From assembly GCA_004557975.1 (NCBI GenBank), contig SFEV01000063.1, forward strand, positions 1 through 14,227: a stretch of 14,227 nt of DNA. The letters are read 5' to 3'. The notes below the pieces were generated by a model, which was not told the origin of the DNA, searched no databases, and was given only the letters and a program-made list of their open reading frames with translations. Made by a program: the position numbers and the translations under genes. Origin of the DNA: Lachnospiraceae bacterium (lineage in GTDB: Bacteria > Bacillota > Clostridia > Lachnospirales > Lachnospiraceae). The number at the start of each line of letters is the position of its first letter. Position 1 is the stretch's first letter. Below are positions 1 to 7,539 of this stretch, piece after piece.

Positions 1-585
1 TTAATAATTATCTGAAGTCTGTCCACTTCCGCCTGCAATACCAAATTCGCCTCCCGCAAACGGCCCCTCCGTCAACGGAAATTCTACTGTCAGATCCGTA
101 AATGGTGCATAAGGCATCGGTTTTACAGCCTGCACTGCTCCTCCTGCATACACCTTTCCATCTTTTTTAATTTCAACGGCAAAAGCTTCTCCCTCAAAAG
201 CCACACATCTTGCATAGAAAGAAACATTGTATTTTTTGCTCTTTTCCAGATAAATTCCGTCATATGCCTGATTTGCAAAGCCCTGTCCGGAAGCATTTGT
301 GGTTAATCTCAGGTAATGAGGATTTTCCATGGAAAGCGGTGTTCCGGTTACATACTGCAGGCGCGGAGGCTGTTCCCCTTCCTTGTAAGCAGGTTTCCAT
401 GCATAACCGTAATCATCCACTGCATAGAATTTACCAGGTGTTCCAAATCCTTCTTTTGCTTCAAAAGAACGGTTCTCGATCATTTCTGCATAGAGTCCGC
501 CATCTGCGGCAAAATTAATGTCTTCAAAGAAAAGACCTATCATTTCCGGTGAAATACTTTCTCCATATTTACGTGTAATCTTCAT
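1..585 (-). CDS. Truncated GH51-type alpha-L-arabinofuranosidase (N-terminal fragment, probably frameshifted)
   Basis: The 194-residue product begins like clostridial GH51 alpha-N-arabinofuranosidases: the N-terminal segment with GLFFEDINFAADGGLYAEMI and ENRSFE (about residues 17-42) is the conserved opening of this family, which releases terminal arabinose from arabinoxylan and arabinan. Residues about 60-180 look like the family's beta-sandwich carbohydrate-binding region. Full-length relatives have several hundred more residues with the TIM-barrel catalytic domain, so this product lacks the catalytic acid/base and nucleophile. The TAA stop is the first codon of the window. After the residues GGEF the sequence no longer looks like the family, and skipping one G at 41-42 gives an open frame to the window edge, so a 1-base frameshift is likely. 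The start is supported by AAGGAG at 594-599, 8 nt upstream. There is no signal peptide, so the parent enzyme would be cytoplasmic. Family call fairly sure; the frameshift is inference. Confidence 0.75.
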   Translation of the reverse strand: MKITRKYGESISPEMIGLFFEDINFAADGGLYAEMIENRSFEAKEGFGTPGKFYAVDDYGYAWKPAYKEGEQPPRLQYVTGTPLSMENPHYLRLTTNASGQGFANQAYDGIYLEKSKKYNVSFYARCVAFEGEAFAVEIKKDGKVYAGGAVQAVKPMPYAPFTDLTVEFPLTEGPFAGGEFGIAGGSGQTSDNY

Positions 586-616
586 AGTGCATTCTCCTTC
601 TTCAGTTTATATTTCC

Positions 617-625
617 ATTATAACA
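617..625 (-). promoter_or_regulatory. Extended -10 element upstream of the arabinofuranosidase fragment
   Basis: On the minus strand a perfect TATAAT (617-622) is preceded by TGT (623-625), which gives the extended -10 pattern TGnTATAAT, 32 nt upstream of the start codon at 585. The -35 region is poor (TTTCCT at 17-bp spacing), which fits an extended -10 promoter. This is a sequence match only. Confidence 0.5.
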
Positions 626-697
626 CCAACACTCTTCTGAGGAAATCTCTTTTCTGAAAGAAATTGTTTTTATCTTCCTGTTTTGCTTTCTATATTG

Positions 698-703
698 TAT
701 AAT
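698..703 (+). promoter_or_regulatory. Candidate -10 box of the aldo/keto reductase gene
   Basis: A perfect TATAAT lies 28 nt upstream of the ATG at 732. It is followed by an A-run and then the ribosome binding site AGAGG at 720-724, 7 nt before the start. The -35 at 17-bp spacing is only TTCCTG (675-680), so promoter strength is uncertain. With the extended -10 at 617-625 it makes this intergenic region divergently transcribed. Confidence 0.45.
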
Positions 704-731
704 TAAAAAAAAAGGAAGAAGAGGTGTTGCT

Positions 732-1874
732 ATGAAATACAGAAAATTTGCAAAAATCGAAAAACCGGCCTCCATATTTGGTCTGGGATGTATGAGATTT
801 AACGGGCCTGCATCCGGTGACTCCATCATTGACGAAGAAAAGGCTGTCAAACTGATCCGACAGGCCATCGATGGAGGAGTTACATATCTTGATACAGCTT
901 ACGTTTATCTCGATAAAACATCGGAGATCGTACTTGGAAAAGCTCTTCTGGATGGATATCGTGAAAAAGTGACAATCGCCACAAAAATGCCGCTTGAGCA
1001 TGTCCATAATTATGAAGAGATGGAAGCTCTTCTGAATTCAGAGCTTGCCAAGCTTCAGACAGACTATATTGATTTCTATCTCATGCATGGGATTGACCGG
1101 AAAAAATGGGAACAGTTTAAAGCAATCGGTGCTGACCGTTTCTTCGAAGATAAGAAGAAAGAGGGAAAGATCCGATATAAATGCTTTTCTTTCCATGGCA
1201 GTTATGAGGACTTCGAGTATATAATCAAAGACTATGACTGGGATATGGTTCAGATTCAGTATAACTTCATGGATATTGACCATCAGGCAGGTACAAAAGG
1301 GCTTAAGCTTGCAGGAGAACTTGGAATTCCCGTTGTCATCATGGAGGGTCTCCTGGGCGGGAAGCTTGCCAAAGCTCCTGAAAATGTTCAGGCGCTTTAC
1401 GATGCATTCCCGGTAAAACGCACTCCGGTTGAATGGGCATTCCGCTGGCTTGCAAACAATCCGGAAATCATGACTGTTCTCTCCGGATGCAACGAGCCTG
1501 AACAGATCGAGGAGAATCTTCGCATCTTTGACACGGTTGGTGCAAATATCATGAGCGGCGAAGAGCTGGATTTAATGTCCGAAGTAAGAAATGCATACAA
1601 TGCACGTACAAAAATCGGATGTACCGGATGTAAATACTGTATGCCGTGCCCGGGCGGAGTAGACATTCCCCGCGTATTTGCAGCCTGGAATGAATGTTCC
1701 CTTTATTGTGACGATCCCGAATCCAACTGGAATTATCAGGAGCTTATCCGCCTTGGCATGACACCCAAAAACTGCCTCCAGTGTGGTGAATGTATGAAAG
1801 CCTGTCCGCAGCATCTTGAGATCATCGATTCTCTGCAGCTTGCATGGAAACAGATGACGGAAGGAACCATCTGA
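732..1874 (+). CDS. Aldo/keto reductase with C-terminal 4Fe-4S (ferredoxin-like) domain
   Basis: The 380-residue product has a full aldo/keto reductase barrel: FGLGCMRF near residue 16, and the catalytic tetrad visible as D54 and Y59 (DTAYVY), K85 (ATKMP) and H119 (LMHG). After the barrel come two cysteine groups of ferredoxin type: C297-C300-C303-C306 (CTGCKYCMPC) and C348-C351-C354-C358 (CLQCGECMKAC), enough for two 4Fe-4S clusters. This is the common clostridial 'aldo/keto reductase plus 4Fe-4S' family, presumed cytoplasmic and redox-active; its substrates are largely unknown. Electron input could be NAD(P)H, ferredoxin or both; the sequence does not decide. The start is set by AGAGG at 720-724. 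It is a single gene, divergent from the arabinofuranosidase fragment and convergent with the histidine kinase gene. Family very sure, substrate unknown. Confidence 0.93.
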   Translation: MKYRKFAKIEKPASIFGLGCMRFNGPASGDSIIDEEKAVKLIRQAIDGGVTYLDTAYVYLDKTSEIVLGKALLDGYREKVTIATKMPLEHVHNYEEMEALLNSELAKLQTDYIDFYLMHGIDRKKWEQFKAIGADRFFEDKKKEGKIRYKCFSFHGSYEDFEYIIKDYDWDMVQIQYNFMDIDHQAGTKGLKLAGELGIPVVIMEGLLGGKLAKAPENVQALYDAFPVKRTPVEWAFRWLANNPEIMTVLSGCNEPEQIEENLRIFDTVGANIMSGEELDLMSEVRNAYNARTKIGCTGCKYCMPCPGGVDIPRVFAAWNECSLYCDDPESNWNYQELIRLGMTPKNCLQCGECMKACPQHLEIIDSLQLAWKQMTEGTI

Positions 1875-1895
1875 TTGTCTGTTGCTTTTTCTGTA

Positions 1896-1950
1896 TGTCC
1901 AGACGGTTATGCATAAAAATCCCTGACTGCATTTTCCTGTCTGGACATTT
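1896..1950 (+). terminator. Possible weak terminator / competing inverted repeats after the aldo/keto reductase gene
   Basis: TGTCCAGAC (1896-1904) and GTCTGGACA (1939-1947) form a perfect 9-bp stem with a 34-nt loop, followed by a short ATTTT tract. A third arm, TCCAGAC (1954-1960), can pair with the same middle arm instead, in a 7-bp stem with an 8-nt loop. The loop length and short U tract make it a weak intrinsic terminator. It lies between convergent genes, where some termination signal is expected. Confidence 0.35.
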
Positions 1951-1978
1951 TACTCCAGACCAGTTTCTGCTCGTTGCC

Positions 1979-1997
1979 TGCCGCTTCCGGCTTTTTA
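1979..1997 (+). terminator. Possible small hairpin with T-tract
   Basis: GCCG-CTTC-CGGC followed by TTTTT reads as a very short (4-bp) GC hairpin with a U tract on the plus strand, about 105 nt after the aldo/keto reductase stop. The stem is too short for confidence. It may act with the upstream inverted repeats to end the plus-strand transcript. No convincing minus-strand terminator for the kinase gene is visible in 1875-2037. Confidence 0.25.
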
Positions 1998-2037
1998 AAA
2001 ACAATATTATGTGATATCTATACTGACACAAACAAAG

Positions 2038-4539
2038 TCATCTGTTTACATTCCGCGCAATCGTCTTGATCACCTCATCTATAACAATGGGCTTGGCAAT
2101 ATGTCCATTCATACCTGCATCCAATGATGCCTGCACATCCTCAGCAAAAGCGTTGGCTGTCATGGCAATGACAGGAATGTCACGGGCATCAGGGCAGTTA
2201 TGCAGGGAACGGATCGCCTCGGTGGCTTCATATCCATTCATCTCCGGCATCATGATATCCATAAGGATCATGTCAAAGGTTCCCGGCGAATTCTCTGCAA
2301 ATATTCTTACTGCGTCCTTTCCGTTGGAGGCTCTGGTCACAAGAATGCCCAATTCCTCCAGCTGCACCATTGCAATCTCTGCGTTCAGATCGTTGTCCTC
2401 TGCCAGCAATATCTTCACACCCATCAAATCCGCATTGACGTTGGAGTAATCCTGTTTCTGAACATTGCTTTCATCGGTCAGTTCCAGAGGAAGCTCTACC
2501 GTAAAAGTGGAGCCCTCACCCTTTCTGCTTTTCACAGAAATGGTGCCACCCATCAGGTCCACATACCGCTTTGTGATGGCCATGCCCAGTCCAGTGCCTT
2601 TATATTGCGTCCGTGCATTGTTCTCTTCCTGAGAAAACTCATCGAAGATATGCTCTATAAAGTCCTCCGTCATGCCTACGCCGGTATCTTCCACCCGGTA
2701 GCGTACTGTGATGTGCCTGTCATCTCCTCCCGGATGGTAACTGGCTTCAAAGTCGATGCTGCCACCGTCTTCTGTAAATTTCACCGCATTTCCGAGAATA
2801 TTTACCAGTACTTCCCGGATACGGACTGTATCGGCAAGCACATAGGGTGTTTCGGGCACCTCCAGATTTGTGTGAAATGAAATGCTTCGATTGGACAGAA
2901 ATCCGTACATGATGCTCAGCACTGTATTTGAGACTTCTGAAATATCGGCAGGAATGGGAGCAAATTTGATTTTTCCGCTCTCGATGCGGCTGATATCCAG
3001 TACATCATTGATAAGTGTCAGCAGATGCTCAGAGCTTTCTCCAATCTTCTCCAGGCAGCCCCTCACTTCCGGTTTTGGATCATGCTTCATGGCGATGTTG
3101 GTAAAGCCGATGATTGCATTCATAGGTGTCCGTATATCGTGGGACATATTGTTCAGGAAAATAGTCTTTGCCTGGTTTGCATTTTCCGCAGTATGGACGG
3201 CATCCTCCAGTTTCTGATTAATCTTCTTGTCCTTCGTACGGTCAGATAAATCCAGAATATATTTCTTCTCACCCTGAATGTCGGTGCAGAATACGACCAC
3301 GCGGAACCATAACTCCTTGCCGGTCTTCTGATGGATATACTCTCTGTCCCATTCGCGCTGCTCTCCCGGCAGAATTTCCGACAGCTGATCCAGTATGTGC
3401 ATCGATTCGTCCGGCCTGATAAGATGCTCTATCTCATAAATATCACTGAGAATCTGCTGCTCCGAAAAGCCAATCAGCTTTTCAATATTAGGACTGACAT
3501 ATTCCACATGAAGGTTTTTCGCATCCACCATCAGGAAAACATCATCCACATTGATGGACAGCTTGGAGAACAGCTCGTCACGGGCAAGAAGTTCATTATC
3601 CTTTCGTTTCAGTTTCTGTCTGTTTTGCTGTATCACCAGAAGCAGAAGCATCACAGCCAGAGCAATGACAATTCCCGACACCACAGTAATGGTGATGGAC
3701 TGCAGCTTGTTCATACTGGCATTGACCACATCGGTGGGCACCACACCCAAAACCGTCCAGTCCTGAAAATCCGCAGATTCATAGACTAAATAATAGTCCC
3801 TGCCATTTACATCAAACACCATTTCACCGGAATTGCCGGAGAGAAAGTCATGGCGCAGGTCTTCAATCTCCTGATCGGTAATACTGCCGGAGTCTTCCAG
3901 CAGTGCCAGAAAGTTATAGATATTCTGCATATCTTCGCTGCCATTGTCCACAACGACCCGGCCATCAGGCAGAACCGCAAAGGTACTGGCTTTTCCGTCA
4001 AAGGCAGAAATCTTTAAAGCCTCCACCATATCAGAATTGTTATAGGTAATGGCAATGGCCTCATAATCAAAGTCACGGTAGGTACCATGATTTACAGGAA
4101 CAGCAAACACCATGATCTCCGGCTTATCCGGGACAACGGAGTTGGCGACCACCGGCTGCTGCTCCAGAATCAAAGACGAAAGCTGCTTCCTGAGGTCCAG
4201 ATACCCCCGCTTTCCCTCCAGTGTGATGTAATCTCCATTTCGGGAGATGAAATAAAAATCGGTGAAATTGCTTTCTTCCCGGGCCTGTTCCACATAAGCA
4301 ATAATATCCGCTTCGTTTTCCGTATCCTCCAGGTACGGCACCCACATTCGCATACGGCCCCAGTTGACAGAAACCAGATTATACAGAGTCTGATTCGCCT
4401 GATGAAAGATTTCAACAAGGTGGGCAGTACTCTCTTCATAAATCGTCTGAGACACAAAGGCAAAATAGGTAAAACCAGCGCTAACTACTCCCACTATTAA
4501 CGAAACCACCATTAGCAGGACAATCAGTCGCTTTTTCAT
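2038..4539 (-). CDS. Membrane hybrid sensor histidine kinase (dCache-PAS-HisKA-HATPase-REC)
   Basis: The 833-residue protein has a hydrophobic N-terminal helix (about 5-27), an extracellular region of about 250 residues of dCache type (28-280), a second membrane helix (281-304), a PAS domain (about 325-435) and a HisKA dimerisation helix pair with the phospho-accepting H467 (MSHDIRTP). The ATPase domain has N584 (ILGNAVKF), the G1 box DTGVGM (618-623) and the G2 box GTGLGM (648-653). A receiver domain follows with acidic residues E714/D715, phospho-acceptor D761, T794 and K816. All catalytic residues are present, so it should autophosphorylate and pass phosphate to its own receiver. No HPt domain is visible here or next door. 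The start is set by GGAGG, 8 nt upstream. It is the last gene of a three-gene cassette, 42 bp after the lipoprotein gene, which suggests the lipoprotein presents ligand to the dCache region. The ligand cannot be told from sequence. Confidence 0.93.
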   Translation of the reverse strand: MKKRLIVLLMVVSLIVGVVSAGFTYFAFVSQTIYEESTAHLVEIFHQANQTLYNLVSVNWGRMRMWVPYLEDTENEADIIAYVEQAREESNFTDFYFISRNGDYITLEGKRGYLDLRKQLSSLILEQQPVVANSVVPDKPEIMVFAVPVNHGTYRDFDYEAIAITYNNSDMVEALKISAFDGKASTFAVLPDGRVVVDNGSEDMQNIYNFLALLEDSGSITDQEIEDLRHDFLSGNSGEMVFDVNGRDYYLVYESADFQDWTVLGVVPTDVVNASMNKLQSITITVVSGIVIALAVMLLLLVIQQNRQKLKRKDNELLARDELFSKLSINVDDVFLMVDAKNLHVEYVSPNIEKLIGFSEQQILSDIYEIEHLIRPDESMHILDQLSEILPGEQREWDREYIHQKTGKELWFRVVVFCTDIQGEKKYILDLSDRTKDKKINQKLEDAVHTAENANQAKTIFLNNMSHDIRTPMNAIIGFTNIAMKHDPKPEVRGCLEKIGESSEHLLTLINDVLDISRIESGKIKFAPIPADISEVSNTVLSIMYGFLSNRSISFHTNLEVPETPYVLADTVRIREVLVNILGNAVKFTEDGGSIDFEASYHPGGDDRHITVRYRVEDTGVGMTEDFIEHIFDEFSQEENNARTQYKGTGLGMAITKRYVDLMGGTISVKSRKGEGSTFTVELPLELTDESNVQKQDYSNVNADLMGVKILLAEDNDLNAEIAMVQLEELGILVTRASNGKDAVRIFAENSPGTFDMILMDIMMPEMNGYEATEAIRSLHNCPDARDIPVIAMTANAFAEDVQASLDAGMNGHIAKPIVIDEVIKTIARNVNR

Positions 4540-4555
4540 GGTACCGCCCTCCTTT

Positions 4556-4582
4556 CTGATTTTTCAGATTTCTCAGATTTCT
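4556..4582. repeat. Three 9-bp tandem units between the lipoprotein and kinase genes
   Basis: On the plus strand the units read CTGATTTTT, CAGATTTCT and CAGATTTCT, back to back. The last unit ends on the first base of the lipoprotein gene's stop codon. The repeat fills most of the 42-bp spacer upstream of the kinase ribosome binding site. It has no visible dyad symmetry or terminator form and may be simple slippage. Confidence 0.6.
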
Positions 4583-6483
4583 CATTTAGCCGAAAGAATA
4601 GTCACATATTCCGTAGGCTCCAGAAATTGTTTTGTTTTCGTCAGTGCCTCCTGCATGCACTCCTGACTGGAGTAATCATTCACCAGATATGCCTCCCGCT
4701 TGGATTTCAGGTCCTCGGGCATGGGGCAGTTGCAGAAAGTCTCATGCTCCAGGAAGGTGTCCGCACCCACCAGCAACACGGTGTATGTAGCATTGTCATC
4801 CAGGGGCTTACTGTCCACAGTGATGTCCTCCAGAGCAAACTTTCCGCGCTCGGTTTCGGTGACAGTATACTCCAGGCCGCTGGTTACAGGCATCAGATTT
4901 CTATGATAGATGGGATTGGAGCCATCCTCCTTCACATTCACCAGCCATTCCATAATCCGACGAACCTCTTCACCGGTGTATTCGCCCCGATAGATGGCAT
5001 TTCTGGCGGTCAAAACCCACTTGGCCTGCTGAAGAGTGTAGGTGCCGGCGTAAATGGAGGTGCTGGCTACAGGGGAATAGCCTATTGCGATCTGGTCGTC
5101 AAAGGCCGCCCGCAGGGTGTTCATCATAGAAGAGGCTGCGGCACTTCCGTGAACACCAAAGTCATTGGAATAATCATTCTTCTGTGTGAACAGGATCTCC
5201 TCCGCATCCGGGTCCACATAGTTTGTGATTTGGGCGTTAAATGCCTCATAGGCGCTCCTGGCATCATATTCACCGGTCATCATCCTGTGGGCTACATCCT
5301 GAGAGACGGCAAAAACCTCTGTGGAAGCCAGACGCATATACAGGTGGTTGCTGTCGATGTAGTCCTGCGCATACTGGAGCGCGGGAGAGGAAGAAATATT
5401 CACTTCCTTATTATAGGACAGTACGGAGGTGCCGGCTGCAACGGCCTTCTGCCCTTCCTCACTGAAGACAGCCAGCAGAATATCCATGATGGCTTTCTTC
5501 TTGGCTTCGTCCTCTTCCACCTTGCCGGAAACAGCCATCTGACACATGGGATAGGTCAGGATCCAGTTGTCCTCAGATGTCTCGCCGAAATAGGGCAGAA
5601 TCACGCTGTTGAAGCCGTCTTCCTTGGTGATGATGTCTGCCAGAGCCGCCGTGTTACGGATCATGGCGGTCTGCCCGTTGCGGAAGGCCTCAGTGACCGG
5701 AGTGAACCGCAGTTCCTCGTCACCGGGCTCAAAGCGCACGTCTTTCAGAAACTGCGCATATTTTTCAAAGACCATGGGCCAGACTGTATCATCCAGACCC
5801 ACCTGGTGATCATCTGTTTCACTTTCATAATCCATACGCCACTGAGTTCCCTCCAGACTCATCAGTTCCGGGATGGCGCAGCCCTGTATGGTCTCCAGAC
5901 AGGAATAGTCATAATCCCAGTCAGTCTGGAAGCCTTTGATGCCCACTGCCTCAAACGCATCGATGGCTGCCACAAACTCAGAATAATTGGTGGGCAGAGG
6001 AATGTTATACTGATCGAACAAATCCTTATTGGCCATGATAGAGTCCACCTCTGCGCACATGGGCAGCCAACGGATTGCACCGCTGTCCTCGCGGTTGACC
6101 TCCAGGTAACTTGAGTAGAAAGTACCCGCCACCTCGGTCTGACTGAGATCCATCAGATAGTCAGCCAGAGGGGCTGCATCATTCAGAGAGAACCGACGAC
6201 AGGTGATGATGTCCGGCATGTCCTCTCCCCGGGCCAGCAGATCCTTATAGTATTCCATGGTATTGTAACTCTGAATAAATGTAAATTCAATGTCGGGGAA
6301 CTTCTGCTCCAGCCAGGGAGTAAACTCCTTAAACATGGACCGGTCCCACATATACATACTGATGGAAATTTTCCCATCTTCTCCTGTTTTTCCGGTGCTT
6401 CCATTCTGATTTCCGCAACCGGCAAGCATGGTCACTGCCATAATAACAGTGAGCAGCAGACTGAACCTTCTCTTCTTCCTCAT
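4582..6483 (-). CDS. Lipoprotein: ABC-type solute-binding domain fused to a 5'-nucleotidase C-terminal-like domain
   Basis: The 633-residue protein starts with a lipoprotein signal: basic MRKKRR, a hydrophobic core and lipobox LAGC with C23 as the lipidated residue. It is therefore anchored on the outer face of the membrane. Residues about 38-420 look like a family 1 (sugar/oligosaccharide-type) extracellular solute-binding domain, with the early YMWDRSMFKEFTPWLEQ stretch, ITCRRFSLNDAAPLADYLMDL and a C-lobe with an EEGQKAVAAG helix. Residues about 435-600 then resemble the 5'-nucleotidase C-terminal domain: a helix with DDQIAIGYSPVASTSIYAG, later MPVTSGLEYTV and PLDDNATYTVLL. The catalytic metallophosphatase half of 5'-nucleotidases is absent, so nucleotide hydrolysis is not expected. 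The ribosome binding site is GGGAAGGAG before the ATG. It sits between the HTH-REC gene and the kinase gene with no permease, so a sensory role is more likely than uptake. Solute-binding call sure; the second domain is a pattern-level call. Confidence 0.88.
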   Translation of the reverse strand: MRKKRRFSLLLTVIMAVTMLAGCGNQNGSTGKTGEDGKISISMYMWDRSMFKEFTPWLEQKFPDIEFTFIQSYNTMEYYKDLLARGEDMPDIITCRRFSLNDAAPLADYLMDLSQTEVAGTFYSSYLEVNREDSGAIRWLPMCAEVDSIMANKDLFDQYNIPLPTNYSEFVAAIDAFEAVGIKGFQTDWDYDYSCLETIQGCAIPELMSLEGTQWRMDYESETDDHQVGLDDTVWPMVFEKYAQFLKDVRFEPGDEELRFTPVTEAFRNGQTAMIRNTAALADIITKEDGFNSVILPYFGETSEDNWILTYPMCQMAVSGKVEEDEAKKKAIMDILLAVFSEEGQKAVAAGTSVLSYNKEVNISSSPALQYAQDYIDSNHLYMRLASTEVFAVSQDVAHRMMTGEYDARSAYEAFNAQITNYVDPDAEEILFTQKNDYSNDFGVHGSAAASSMMNTLRAAFDDQIAIGYSPVASTSIYAGTYTLQQAKWVLTARNAIYRGEYTGEEVRRIMEWLVNVKEDGSNPIYHRNLMPVTSGLEYTVTETERGKFALEDITVDSKPLDDNATYTVLLVGADTFLEHETFCNCPMPEDLKSKREAYLVNDYSSQECMQEALTKTKQFLEPTEYVTILSAK

Positions 6484-6541
6484 TCGTTTTCTCCTTCCCG
6501 TTTTTAATACTCAGAGTCCTGGCATTCGTAAATCAATCAGC

Positions 6542-6567
6542 TGTCAACTCAAAAGTTTTTATGTTAT
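6542..6567. promoter_or_regulatory. Spacer between the regulator and lipoprotein genes: lone -35-like hexamer and shared 10-mer
   Basis: The 105-bp spacer (6484-6588) holds a perfect minus-strand TTGACA (6542-6547) with no acceptable -10 at 16-18 bp. It also holds TATGTTATTT on the plus strand (6560-6569), a 10-mer also found on the minus strand within the promoter region at 7532-7541. No terminator is visible, so read-through from the upstream regulator gene is likely. An internal promoter is possible but not shown. Confidence 0.25.
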
Positions 6568-6588
6568 TTCTTCTATTCATCGCAATTC

Positions 6589-7470
6589 TCATTGAAATTT
6601 TGCCAGACTTCTCATGATCCGAACAGAATTTACCGGTTTTGCAAGGAATTCATCCATTCCCACCAGCATTGCTCTTTCCCTGTTTTCAGGAACCGGATTT
6701 GCCGTAAGGGCTATAATGGGAATGTTTGCCCGGATTCGATTTGGTAATTTCCGGATCTTCATCGTAGCCTCAAACCCGTCCATCACCGGCATTTCAATAT
6801 CCATCAGGATAAAATGATAGTAACCGGGCTCGTTTTCTTTTACAGCCGCAACTGCATCACGTCCATTTTTAGATTCCTCAACAAAGAGGCCGTAATCCAC
6901 AAGAACTTCTTTCATGATCTCACGGTTCAGGTCGTTGTCGTCCACAAGAAGAACTCTCTTTCCCGCTAACGTTCCAATACTCTCCGAATCTTCACTGTCT
7001 GGCTCATCATTTACTGTTTCACCGAGTGTGTAGGCAACCGTTGATTCCATATTGGCCAGAACCAACTGAATCCTTTCCATATATTCTTCTGTTTTGGAAC
7101 CGTGTCTCATTCCAAGTTCTGCATATCCGACCGCACTGTTCAGCTCTGTTCTCAGATCCTTTAATGATTTTTTCTGAAACTCTGCAGCTTTCCTCGCAGC
7201 TTCCAGTTCCTTTTCCAGCAAATCCATCCTTTCAAGAAGTATCTCATAATTCGCCTGCGCACTTCGTTCATGACCGTTCGGGTATTTAAGATTAAACTCT
7301 ATCGTAACTCCTAATAAATCAAGACACTTCAGAAGCTCTTCCAAAGTCATGCTTTCTCTGGCAAGCTTTCTATAGAAAGAAGACGGAAGCACTCCCATTT
7401 TCTTTGCAAGGGCTGCTTTTGTGGTGCCAAGTTCAGAGCAAGCAATGCTGATTATTTCTGTCGTCGTCAT
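6589..7470 (-). CDS. XRE-like HTH / degenerate DHp / receiver-domain regulator
   Basis: The 293-residue product opens with a Cro/C1-like helix-turn-helix (about residues 4-57; TTKAALAKKMGVLPSSFYRK). A helical segment (about 65-150) follows, then a receiver domain (171-293) with D177/D178, phospho-acceptor D224 (ILMDIEMP), T256 and K278. Having DNA binding at the N-terminus and REC at the C-terminus reverses the usual response-regulator order. Residues 104-123 align without gaps to the H-box of the neighbouring kinase (467-486), with 7 of 20 identical and most others conservative, but the phospho-accepting His is K104 and the RTP proline is E109. So it looks like a hybrid kinase remnant that lost its ATPase domain and gained an HTH. 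An in-frame ATG at 7578 would add 36 residues, but it lies upstream of the promoter; AGGAGG at 7480-7485 fixes the start at 7470. It is the first gene of the cassette and the probable output of the kinase. Confidence 0.88.
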   Translation of the reverse strand: MTTTEIISIACSELGTTKAALAKKMGVLPSSFYRKLARESMTLEELLKCLDLLGVTIEFNLKYPNGHERSAQANYEILLERMDLLEKELEAARKAAEFQKKSLKDLRTELNSAVGYAELGMRHGSKTEEYMERIQLVLANMESTVAYTLGETVNDEPDSEDSESIGTLAGKRVLLVDDNDLNREIMKEVLVDYGLFVEESKNGRDAVAAVKENEPGYYHFILMDIEMPVMDGFEATMKIRKLPNRIRANIPIIALTANPVPENRERAMLVGMDEFLAKPVNSVRIMRSLAKFQ

Positions 7471-7479
7471 ATCTTCACG

Positions 7480-7485
7480 CCTCCT
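7480..7485 (-). promoter_or_regulatory. Ribosome binding site that fixes the HTH-REC start
   Basis: A full AGGAGG on the minus strand lies 9 nt upstream of the ATG at 7468-7470. The longer in-frame start at 7578 has no such site, falls inside the terminator T-tract region and lies upstream of the predicted -10 box, so the shorter product is chosen. Confidence 0.85.
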
Positions 7486-7517
7486 TTTCTTATACGCCGC
7501 ATTATTGCTTCCAATTT

Positions 7518-7539
7518 TGTTATTATAACATAAATAACA
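7518..7539. promoter_or_regulatory. Candidate operator: TGTTAT/ATAACA palindrome plus an extra half-site over the -10 box
   Basis: TGTTAT (7518-7523), one base, then ATAACA (7525-7530) form a perfect 13-bp palindrome centred on the -10 box. A second ATAACA half-site follows at 7534-7539. A palindrome overlapping the promoter of a gene for an XRE-like HTH protein suggests autoregulation. The region is AT-rich, so chance symmetry is possible. Confidence 0.4.

Noticed and set aside
1822..2031. 69-codon minus-strand open frame in the convergent spacer
   Set aside because: It overlaps the end of the aldo/keto reductase gene and the inverted repeats, and its translation is basic and low in pattern.
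4627..6114. 495-codon plus-strand open frame antisense to the solute-binding lipoprotein gene
   Set aside because: It lies wholly opposite a well-supported gene with a signal peptide and recognisable domains. Its translation is rich in His, Gly and Cys with no domain pattern. Long antisense frames like this arise from the codon bias of the real gene.
6542..6547. Perfect TTGACA as a promoter for the lipoprotein gene
   Set aside because: No acceptable -10 hexamer lies 16-18 bp downstream; the nearest TATTAA is 32 bp away. Kept only as a note in the spacer entry.
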